A stretch of 37,830 nt of DNA from an uncultured Methanofollis sp. (GTDB taxonomy: Archaea; Halobacteriota; Methanomicrobia; Methanomicrobiales; Methanofollaceae). A program made the position numbers and the translations under genes. The notes below the pieces were generated by a model that ran no database searches, was not told where the DNA came from, and saw only the letters and a list, made by a program, of their open reading frames with translations. Shown here in pieces: positions 14,096 to 21,169 of this stretch. How positions within the stretch are numbered: position 1 is the stretch's first letter; each line of letters begins with the position of its first letter. Location of the stretch: NCBI RefSeq assembly GCF_937919355.1, contig NZ_CALFSA010000012.1:1-37830 (forward strand), read 5' to 3'.

Positions 14096-16379
14096 GGGCG
14101 GCGATCAGGCGCTCCCTTGCGGCGAGCGCCCCATCGTAACCCGAGGGCGCCGGAACGTCCGGCGCCTCGCCGCCGGCCGCCTCGACAGCCGCGGCATAGG
14201 CCCTGAGGGCGAGGGGGGCGCTCCCCTCCTCCTCGATCATCCGTTCTGCCGCGGCGACAAGGGCGGCCGCCGTCCTGTCGGCCGGCATGCGGGGTGCAAC
14301 CGCCGCCTGTGCCTCCCGCAGCGCTTTCTCCCTCCTGAACGCGGCATCTGTCGGCAGGAGGCGCACAGCCTCGCGGGCCGCCGCGGCAGCACCCCCGGCA
14401 TCGCCGAGCGCCGCCCGCACGCCGGCAAGACGGTGCCAGACCGTCGGGTCTTCAGGGGAGAACTTCAGGGCCTGGCCGAGGAGGTCTGCCGCCCGTGCAG
14501 GGTCGGAACCGTCGGCGGCGAGGGCACCCATGTTCCTGAGGACGCGGCCGCGCACTGCGGCCGGGGGGTTCGCCTTCAGGGCCCGCCTGTAGCAGGTGGC
14601 GGCGGCGTCGGCGCACCCGAGGTCTGAGAGGATCGTCCCGGCGCCGAGGAAGTAGAGGGCGCGGGCCCCGTCATGGGATGGGAGGTCGCCGAAGCGTTCG
14701 ATGCCGGGAAGGACCGTATCGTCAGGCCCGGCCACAAGGCCGCTGACCAGGGGGTAGAGCACGAGGGCGAGGTCGGCGCCGGCGTCGAGGGCCCGCCCGA
14801 TCGCCTCCCTGATATGGACACCCCCCTCCTCCCCGCCCTTCAGGAGACCGAGGTGCATGAGGGCATAGAGGTCGCCGGGGCGGGCGGCGAGGACCTCTTC
14901 CAGGTACCGCCGGGCGGCGTCGGGAGAACCGTACAGGCGGTGGGCTATGGCGATGTTCCGCAGGAGGTCGGTGTCCCGCGATATTGCGAGGGCCGCCTCG
15001 AAGCACCTGATGGCCCGGTCGAACTGGAAGGCCTGGAGGAGGACCGCACCCTTGCCGAAGAGGTCGAGGTACCGCCTCTTCTCCTCGACCGCCGCCAGAC
15101 CCTTCAGGTCGAAGGTTCCGTCAGGGCGGGCGTACTGGTCCATCGAGAAGAGACGCTCGACCGCGGCGTCCGTCGCCTCGCCCTGCACATCAAGGTCGAG
15201 GATACGGGTGAGGAGGGCGTACTCCTCTTCAAAGCGCCCCGTCCGCCTGAAAGAAGATGCCATCGCCCAGAGAAGGGTCGCAGCCTTCCCCGTCTCGATA
15301 CCGCCGGCCGCGTCGAGCGCCGCAACGGTGAGGCTCCGGGCGCGTTCAGTCTCACCGGCAAGGTACAGCACTTCTGCAAGGTTCTTTTTTGCAATGGCGA
15401 TCGCAAAGAGGTCGCGGTCGGCCATCCCCTCCCTGATCGCGAGCGCCTTCTCCGCACACCCGGCGGCCTTCTCATACTCCCCCTCCTCCCTGAAGAGGAC
15501 GGCGAGGTTCTCGTAGGCGACGTTGTGGAGGGCCGGGTCGTCGGTGTGGAGGACCGTATAGGCATAGACGGTCTTTGCCTCGTCTGCAAAACCTCTCTTC
15601 ACAAGACCTCCAGCTTCCCCGAGGAGGGTCTCGTAGTCGTCGAAGATGCCGACAAAGGCGTCGAGGGTCTCTTCTTCGAGAGTGAACGGATAGGCGGCAT
15701 TGAGGATTTCCGTCTGCTCGTCCGGCGTCTTCGCCGCAAACCAGGCGAAGGTGATGACGGTCACGGCATCGTTGACGAAGTGCTCGAAGGACCCTGCACC
15801 GCCTGCCGGCAGTCTCCCGCCCAGCGCATCCCTGAGGGCCGCAAAGGCGAAGGAGGTGATCTCAAGTTCGGCCGGGATGATCTGGGTGTGCGGGAAACCG
15901 GTGGTGAAAGGGGTCTCAAAGTAGAGGTCAGGCCACCGGATTCCCGCCATAACAGCCCGCTTCTCCGCCTGCTCCCATGCCCTGACCGTGGGGTGCCCGC
16001 CTGCCGGGACAGGCGGGGCCGGGTAGGCGTCGGGAGTCCCGGCCCGCGGATAGGCAAGCATCGTCTCGACGAAACCCGCCTCCTCGACCCTGCCGGCGGC
16101 GAGGAGGGCAGTGTAACGGTGCCAGAGATAGTCCGCCCTGTTCCCGCCCGCGGGAGCGTTCTCTGAGAGGGCGCTCTCCAGGGCCGCCCCGAAAGCCTCC
16201 CGCGCCCCGTCGTCGGCATATGCGCCGGCGGCGGTCCAGGCGGCAAAACCGATGTCACGAGCACGCCTCAGGAGGAAGAGGTGGAGACGCGCCGCAGTCG
16301 CGGGGTCGGCCCTCTTCCCCGTCCACCATGCAGTCCACGTCTGTTCCCAGAAAAAGTTCAGTGCAACGGTCGTGTCCAT
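14082..16379 (-). CDS. TPR-repeat protein
   Basis: A 765-residue Ala-rich, alpha-helical protein with many tetratricopeptide-like repeats. The clearest stretch is residues about 285-345 (LHNVAYENLAVLFREEGEYE, AAGCAEKALAIREG, IAIAKKNLAEVLYLAGETE). More lie at about 445-510 (FDRAIRCFEAALAISRDTDL, IAIAHRLYGSPDAARRYLEE) and 575-680 (AATCYRRALKANPP, PARAADLLGQALKFSPEDP). There is no signal peptide or membrane helix, so it is probably a cytoplasmic scaffold. The first 200 residues match no family I know. ATG at 16379 has GAGGT about 10 bases upstream. It may be transcribed from a promoter near 16703, which would give a long structured leader. It is convergent with the TudS-like fusion, overlapping 14 bp. 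Confidence 0.82.
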   Translation of the reverse strand: MDTTVALNFFWEQTWTAWWTGKRADPATAARLHLFLLRRARDIGFAAWTAAGAYADDGAREAFGAALESALSENAPAGGNRADYLWHRYTALLAAGRVEEAGFVETMLAYPRAGTPDAYPAPPVPAGGHPTVRAWEQAEKRAVMAGIRWPDLYFETPFTTGFPHTQIIPAELEITSFAFAALRDALGGRLPAGGAGSFEHFVNDAVTVITFAWFAAKTPDEQTEILNAAYPFTLEEETLDAFVGIFDDYETLLGEAGGLVKRGFADEAKTVYAYTVLHTDDPALHNVAYENLAVLFREEGEYEKAAGCAEKALAIREGMADRDLFAIAIAKKNLAEVLYLAGETERARSLTVAALDAAGGIETGKAATLLWAMASSFRRTGRFEEEYALLTRILDLDVQGEATDAAVERLFSMDQYARPDGTFDLKGLAAVEEKRRYLDLFGKGAVLLQAFQFDRAIRCFEAALAISRDTDLLRNIAIAHRLYGSPDAARRYLEEVLAARPGDLYALMHLGLLKGGEEGGVHIREAIGRALDAGADLALVLYPLVSGLVAGPDDTVLPGIERFGDLPSHDGARALYFLGAGTILSDLGCADAAATCYRRALKANPPAAVRGRVLRNMGALAADGSDPARAADLLGQALKFSPEDPTVWHRLAGVRAALGDAGGAAAAAREAVRLLPTDAAFRREKALREAQAAVAPRMPADRTAAALVAAAERMIEEEGSAPLALRAYAAAVEAAGGEAPDVPAPSGYDGALAARERLIAALNRA

Positions 16380-16813
16380 CTCGTCGTACCTCGTGTACGA
16401 ACACTATGCACTCCGGCGTGATACTCGTATTGATCCGCAAGAGTGGAAAAAGGGTTCCGGGGGCCTGCCACCCCCGGAAAGGAGTGTACGTGTCCTGATT
16501 GCACAGGGGGAGGGCCGCCCTCCCCCTTCAAACCGGTATGACCGAGAGGTGATGTGCGTGCCAGGCACCTTTGAGGTGCATGTGAAGGTATGCTTGAGTT
16601 AGGTGACGGTGCCTGTCGATGGTGTTCCTGATTTCTGCCACTCCATCCGGGATTTCCCCACCCCCGGATGGGATGTCGGCGATCATGTGTTGATCGCAAT
16701 GGCATATAAACATTTTGGGTATTGCATGGCATTGATGCTACCCATGAGGCTTCGCATAATGCCTTACGACGACGAAATCGATAAGTACTGACCGGGTGCA
16801 GATCAGATATGGC
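16380..16813. other. non-coding region with serial perfect inverted repeats
   Basis: No gene is supported between the divergent TPR and HTH-PAS genes. Five perfect inverted repeats follow one another: 16455-16463/16471-16479 (9-bp arms), 16505-16514/16518-16527 (10), 16562-16569/16608-16615 (8, with an alternative small hairpin 16565-16579), 16643-16651/16663-16671 (9) and 16679-16685/16691-16697 (7). A TATA-like sequence that works on either strand sits at 16701-16711. It could be a structured RNA, a long leader of the TPR gene, or a dispersed-repeat cluster. Confidence 0.6.
16701..16711. promoter_or_regulatory. bidirectional TATA-like element
   Basis: Plus strand GGCATATAAAC, minus strand GTTTATATGCC. 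On the minus strand it is preceded by CAAAAT, a good B-recognition-like sequence, so transcription towards the inverted repeats and the TPR gene is favoured. On the plus strand it lies about 105 bp before the HTH-PAS start. Confidence 0.4.
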
Positions 16814-18994
16814 ATGAGACCCTACCCTGAAGAGATCCCGAAGATCCTTGAGCGTCTGAAGGCAAACCCCCGCGGTATGTCGGTCACCGACCTCGCAGGA
16901 GACCTCGGGATCAACAGAAACACGGTCTCGCGCTATCTTGACATGCTCCTCATCGCCGGCGAGGTGGAGATGCGGACCTATGGCAAAGCGAAGGTCTTCT
17001 ACCCATCCCAGCGCGTCCCTCTCTCCGCGATGATCAACTTCGCCTCCGACGGCGTCGTGATCCTGGACCGCAAACTCACTGTAGTGCAGGCAAACGACCG
17101 CATCCTCTCTATCGTCCACACCGGCCGCGACGAGGTGATCGGGAAGACGATGGGGGAGTCGGCGCTCTCGGCCTTCGACCACCCCCTGATCAGGGCGCGG
17201 ATCGACGACGCCCTTGGCGGTGAGGACGTCGTCGAGGAGATCCGCTTCCTCCAGGCAGACGGGGAGTTCTTTTTCAGGATGAAGATCCTGCCGACCGCCT
17301 TCAATGACGGCAGTCCCGGCATCACCATCATCCTGGAGGACATCACCGAGCAGAAGCAGTCCGAGGAGGCCCTCCGTGCCGGTGAAGCGAAGTTCAGGGC
17401 ACTTGTCGAGGACATCAACGATATCATATGGAACCTGGACAGCGACCGTGCCTTCACCTATGTCAGTCCCAAGAGTTTCGACCTCCTCGGATACGCACCC
17501 GACGAGATGGAAGGGCGCTCTCTCCTTGACTTCGTCCCGGAAAACGAGCGTGAAAAAGTCGGGACAAAACTCTCCGCACCCTTTGCATCGGCAGAACCTT
17601 TTTCCCTCCTCTCCATCCCCCTCCTCCACCGGAACGGCCGCCGCCTCATCTTCGAGGCAAGCGGCACCCCCGACTTCGACGAGATCGGTGACTTTGACGG
17701 ATTCCGCATGGTGGCGCGGGACGTCACCGAAAGGCAGCATGCCGAGAGGCGGGTCCGCGGCTGGAAGTCCTTCCTCCACTGCATCGTCCAGAATATCCCG
17801 GACATGGTCTTCGTCAAGGAGATCGAAGGCGGCACCTACGTCTTCTTCAACCGTTCTGCCGAGGCTTTTGCCGGCAACACCTCCGAGAGTCTCACAGGAA
17901 AGAAAGATGCCGAGATATTCCCGCCCGACCTCGTCCCCTTCATGACCTGCGGCGAGGAGCAGGTGCTCGCGGAGAAGAAACCCTTCGAGTGCCCGGAGAC
18001 CGCCGTCTCCTTCAGGTGCGGGGAGCAGCGCTACCTCCAGGCCAAGAAGATCCCGATCACCGGTTCAGACGGCACGCTGAAGTACATCCTCACGATCGTC
18101 TGCGACGTCACCACCCACGTGCGCGCCGACACCCTCCTGCGGGGCCAGCGCGATCTCGCCCTCGCCCTCGGAAGCGCCACAACCCTCGAAGAGGCGCTGG
18201 CCCTCTGCCTGGATGCGGCGGTGAAGGCGGCAGGCGCCGACGCCGGCGCCGTCTATATGGCAGACGACGAGAGCGGCGACCTCGTCCTTGCCGACACCGC
18301 CGGCGTCCCGCCGACCCTGACCGCAAAAGTGGGCCGATTTGGTGCCGGCACCGCGGCGGCTTCCCTCCTTTCAGGCCCGGCATCTGTCTCCTGGAAGACC
18401 GGCGACCTCCCGACCCTCGACCCGGCCTTCGCTCCTCTCGAAGAGGAAGGGATCGCCGGCGTGGCGGCGGTACCGGTGATGGGCGGCGACCGCCCTATAG
18501 CCGTCTTCCTGGTCGCCTCCCGCCGCCACGCCGAGATACCGGCGTATGGCATCAGGGCCCTGGAGACGACCACCGCCCTCGTTGCCAACGTCATCGGCCG
18601 CATCAGGGCTCAGGAAACGGTGAAAACCGAAGGCGACCGCGCCCAGCGTTATCTTGACGTGGCGCGGGTGATGATCGCGGTCATCGGCCCCGACGGGACG
18701 ATCGAGCGGATGAACAGGATGGGGTGCCGCATCCTGGAGTATAAAGAGGGGGAGATCACCGGCAAGAACTGGTTTACAGCCCTCGTCCCGGCACACCTCC
18801 GTTCCCGCCTGGAAGCGAACTTCAAAAAGATCATGGCCGGCGAGGTCGTCCCCCCGGACGAGGAAGAGAGTCCGGTGCTCGGGCGCGACGGAGAGGAGGT
18901 CTGCATCCTCTGGCACAACGCCATCGTGCGTGACGACAGCGGGGCGATCACCGGCATGGTCTCCTCGGGGACCCTCCTCTCCCCCACCCGGTAA
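16814..18994 (+). CDS. HTH-PAS-GAF one-component sensory regulator
   Basis: A 726-residue soluble protein: winged helix-turn-helix (5-65; VTDLAGDLGINRNTVSRYLD), PAS 1 (about 70-180), PAS 2 (about 195-305; NIIW-type core with TYVSPKSFDLLGYAPDEM), PAS 3 (about 315-425; FFNRSAEAFAG), GAF (about 435-585) and a final PAS (about 600-720; ARVMIAVIGPDGTIERMN). There is no histidine kinase, receiver or membrane segment, so input and DNA-binding output lie in one chain. This layout is common in Methanomicrobiales. The ligand is unknown; the PAS domains might bind haem or flavin. ATG at 16814 is preferred; GTG at 16796 would add six residues. Targets are unknown. Confidence 0.85.
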   Translation: MRPYPEEIPKILERLKANPRGMSVTDLAGDLGINRNTVSRYLDMLLIAGEVEMRTYGKAKVFYPSQRVPLSAMINFASDGVVILDRKLTVVQANDRILSIVHTGRDEVIGKTMGESALSAFDHPLIRARIDDALGGEDVVEEIRFLQADGEFFFRMKILPTAFNDGSPGITIILEDITEQKQSEEALRAGEAKFRALVEDINDIIWNLDSDRAFTYVSPKSFDLLGYAPDEMEGRSLLDFVPENEREKVGTKLSAPFASAEPFSLLSIPLLHRNGRRLIFEASGTPDFDEIGDFDGFRMVARDVTERQHAERRVRGWKSFLHCIVQNIPDMVFVKEIEGGTYVFFNRSAEAFAGNTSESLTGKKDAEIFPPDLVPFMTCGEEQVLAEKKPFECPETAVSFRCGEQRYLQAKKIPITGSDGTLKYILTIVCDVTTHVRADTLLRGQRDLALALGSATTLEEALALCLDAAVKAAGADAGAVYMADDESGDLVLADTAGVPPTLTAKVGRFGAGTAAASLLSGPASVSWKTGDLPTLDPAFAPLEEEGIAGVAAVPVMGGDRPIAVFLVASRRHAEIPAYGIRALETTTALVANVIGRIRAQETVKTEGDRAQRYLDVARVMIAVIGPDGTIERMNRMGCRILEYKEGEITGKNWFTALVPAHLRSRLEANFKKIMAGEVVPPDEEESPVLGRDGEEVCILWHNAIVRDDSGAITGMVSSGTLLSPTR

Positions 18995-18996
18995 GG

Positions 18997-19006
18997 TGTT
19001 TATGAG
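18997..19006 (+). promoter_or_regulatory. TATA-like element of Rsm22-family gene
   Basis: TGTTTATGAG starting 3 bases after the stop of the HTH-PAS gene and centred 28 bp before the ATG at 19030, consistent with a leaderless message. Confidence 0.45.
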
Positions 19007-19029
19007 GAGAGGCGGAGAAACCTTCTCCC

Positions 19030-20340
19030 ATGACGCGACCTTCAGATCCCCTCGTCCTCTCGCCTGACGAGACCAGGAAAGAGGAGGAGTTCCTCGCCTC
19101 CCCGCGGGTGCCGCGGCGGATGGAGCGGTTGATCGAGGAATATATTGCAAAGAAGACCGGGAAGACCTGGAACGATCCCGTCGTCCTCGGCCGGATCCGC
19201 GAGGCCGTCATCGCCCAGAAAGGGAGGTACTGGGCAAAGGGAAAGAAGAGAAAGATCTTCTACGGCCGCGGCTACGACGTCCTCGCCTACCTCTCGTACC
19301 ATTTTCCCGTCTACCTGGTACAGTTCGAACTCCTCCTCCATGACCTGGTGCAGGACGGACTCGTCCCCCGTCACCTGCGGGCCCTGGACGCCGGTTCGGG
19401 CCCCGGCGTCGTCTCCCTCGCCATCGCCGACTACTACGGTCGGCTCGACACCGCACAGGCGACTATCACCGCGATCGACCGTTCCGACGAGAATACAGAG
19501 GCTTACACCGCCCTCGTCACCCCGTACACCGAGAAGAAGGGGCGGGTCGCCGTCTCGACCCCCATCCTCGCCGACCTCAGGGACGACCCCGCACTCGCCG
19601 GCCCCTACGACCTCATCGTCTTCTCCAACGTCCTGAACGAAATGAACGGCCTCGACGCCGAAGGGAAGGCCGACCTTGTCGCCCGCTACGCCGACCTCCT
19701 CTCGCCCGAAGGGTCCGTCGTCCTGATCGAACCCGCGGAGAAAGAAGGATCGACCGCCCTCAGGGAGGTCCAGGCGGCGCTTGCCTCCCGCGACCTCTCT
19801 GTCTACGCCCCCTGCACGCCCCTGTGGGGCGACGTCTGCCGGCCAGACAGGTGCTGGACCTTCGCCACAGGCCCGGAGGTGAAACCGCCGCGCCTGATGG
19901 AGGCCCTCGCCAGCGGCGAGGAAGGCTACCGCTTCAGGAACACCGACATCAAGTATTCCTACGCCATTCTCAGAAAAGACGGCCTGACCCGCGTCCCGTA
20001 CCGTATCGGAAAACAGGACAAGGCGGCACGCCTCGGTGCCCTCTCCTCCCACGTCGGCAGGCAGATCCATGTCCGTGCCGCCAGGATGTCGCCCGACATC
20101 GGCGACGAGAAGAGGCATGTGGTGAAGATCTGCGACGGCACGACAAAGACGCCAGTCTTTGCAGTGCTCCCAGATTATGCCAGGAACGAGGGGAACGAAG
20201 CGCTGATATCAGGAAAATACGGGGAAGTCCTCTCGATCAGGAATGCCGGTGTCAGGTACAACAGGGACGCCGACACCTACTCCATCATCATCAGCAGGAA
20301 GACGACGGTCACCCCCATCGGCGGGGGTAATGGCACATGA
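19030..20340 (+). CDS. Rsm22-family small-ribosomal-subunit methyltransferase-like protein
   Basis: A 436-residue protein of the Rsm22/METTL17 family, which acts in small-ribosomal-subunit assembly. The SAM-binding motif is LDAGSGPGVVSLAIADYY (about 119-136), with IDRSDEN as motif II and LIVFSNVLNEM as a post-motif. The cysteine pattern C-x7-C-x4-C (APCTPLWGDVCRPDRCW, about 258-274) corresponds to the Fe-S ligand region described for METTL17. A C-terminal beta-rich domain (about 330-430) follows. ATG at 19030 lies 28 bp after a TATA-like element. Its stop overlaps the start of the acetolactate decarboxylase gene (ATGA), an unexpected pairing. Confidence 0.82.
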   Translation: MTRPSDPLVLSPDETRKEEEFLASPRVPRRMERLIEEYIAKKTGKTWNDPVVLGRIREAVIAQKGRYWAKGKKRKIFYGRGYDVLAYLSYHFPVYLVQFELLLHDLVQDGLVPRHLRALDAGSGPGVVSLAIADYYGRLDTAQATITAIDRSDENTEAYTALVTPYTEKKGRVAVSTPILADLRDDPALAGPYDLIVFSNVLNEMNGLDAEGKADLVARYADLLSPEGSVVLIEPAEKEGSTALREVQAALASRDLSVYAPCTPLWGDVCRPDRCWTFATGPEVKPPRLMEALASGEEGYRFRNTDIKYSYAILRKDGLTRVPYRIGKQDKAARLGALSSHVGRQIHVRAARMSPDIGDEKRHVVKICDGTTKTPVFAVLPDYARNEGNEALISGKYGEVLSIRNAGVRYNRDADTYSIIISRKTTVTPIGGGNGT

Positions 20341-21146
20341 TCCCGGAGAAGGGGCGGTATGCCGTCCTCCTTGCACTGCTCGTTGTCTCGGCGGCATTCT
20401 TCGCCACGACAGCTGTCCGGTGGTCGGGGGACCGTGCCTCCGCCGACGAAACACTCTACCTGGTCTCGACGGTCGACGCCCTCCTCGACGGCGTCTATGA
20501 CGGCGCCGCCGATATCGACAGCATCCTCGCCCGCGGCGACACCGGCATCGGGACCCTCGAAGGACTGGACGGCGAACTCATCGTCGTCGACGGCGAGGCA
20601 TGGCAGGTGAAGGGCGACGGGACGGTCGTGCAGGTGGAAGGGAGTGCAAAGACGCCATTCGCCGCGGTGACGACATTCGAGCCCGAGATCGTCTTCGAGG
20701 TCACCGGCCCCACGACCCTTGCCGACCTCGAGGCCTCGATCGAGGCCGCACTCCCCTCGGTAAACCTCCCCTGCGCTGTCCTCGTGGAGGGCGCGTTCAC
20801 GAACGTGACCGCACGAAGCGTCGACAGGCAGGAGAAGCCCTACCCGCTCCTTGCAGAGGCGACGAAAAACCAGCACGTCTTCACCTTCGGCCGGGGCGAG
20901 GGGAGCCTCGTCGGTTTCCGTCTTCCGAAGTACCTCGCAGGGGTGAATGTGCCGGGCTTCCACCTCCACTACCTTGCCGACGACCGTACGGGCGGCGGCC
21001 ACCTCCTCGACGCCACGGTGGAGCATGCCACCGTCTCCCTGGACATCACCCCGGAGATCAGGCTCTCTCTCCCTAACGAAGGCGGGTTCCTGACCGCAGA
21101 CCTCTCCGGGAACCGGGAGGCCGAACTGACCTTGGCAGAGCGGTAG
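20337..21146 (+). CDS. membrane-anchored alpha-acetolactate decarboxylase
   Basis: A 269-residue protein with an uncleaved-looking N-terminal helix (about 8-27) followed by a full acetolactate decarboxylase domain, which converts 2-acetolactate to acetoin. Expected metal ligands His209, His211 and His222 (in HLHYLADDRTGGGH), Glu80 (LDGELIVVDG), Arg160 and Glu268 are all present. They sit at a constant offset of 15 from the residues I recall for the Bacillus brevis enzyme (65, 145, 194, 196, 207, 253). The N-terminus suggests the active domain is outside the membrane. ATG at 20337 overlaps the Rsm22 TGA. No acetolactate synthase gene is nearby. Confidence 0.88.
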   Translation: MIPEKGRYAVLLALLVVSAAFFATTAVRWSGDRASADETLYLVSTVDALLDGVYDGAADIDSILARGDTGIGTLEGLDGELIVVDGEAWQVKGDGTVVQVEGSAKTPFAAVTTFEPEIVFEVTGPTTLADLEASIEAALPSVNLPCAVLVEGAFTNVTARSVDRQEKPYPLLAEATKNQHVFTFGRGEGSLVGFRLPKYLAGVNVPGFHLHYLADDRTGGGHLLDATVEHATVSLDITPEIRLSLPNEGGFLTADLSGNREAELTLAER

Positions 21147-21150
21147 ATTA

Positions 21151-21160
21151 CATTTTAAAA
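21151..21160. terminator. bidirectional T/A tract between convergent genes
   Basis: The sequence CATTTTAAAAAAAGG lies between the stop of the decarboxylase gene (21146) and that of the convergent surface protein (21170). It gives T4 on the plus strand and T7 on the minus strand, a plausible archaeal terminator for both. Confidence 0.45.
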
Positions 21161-21169
21161 AAAGGGGAT

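Noticed and set aside
14673..16166. Plus-strand open frame (about 497 codons) opposite the TPR gene
   Set aside because: No recognisable domain, and the minus-strand TPR repeats explain the region.
16603..16791. Short open frame (62 codons) between the TPR and HTH-PAS genes
   Set aside because: Overlaps perfect inverted repeats, no ribosome-binding site, no family resemblance.
16380..16813. The inverted-repeat run as RNase P RNA, SRP RNA or a CRISPR array
   Set aside because: No universally conserved RNase P or SRP motif found on either strand; the stems differ in sequence and spacing, so there is no regular repeat-spacer pattern.
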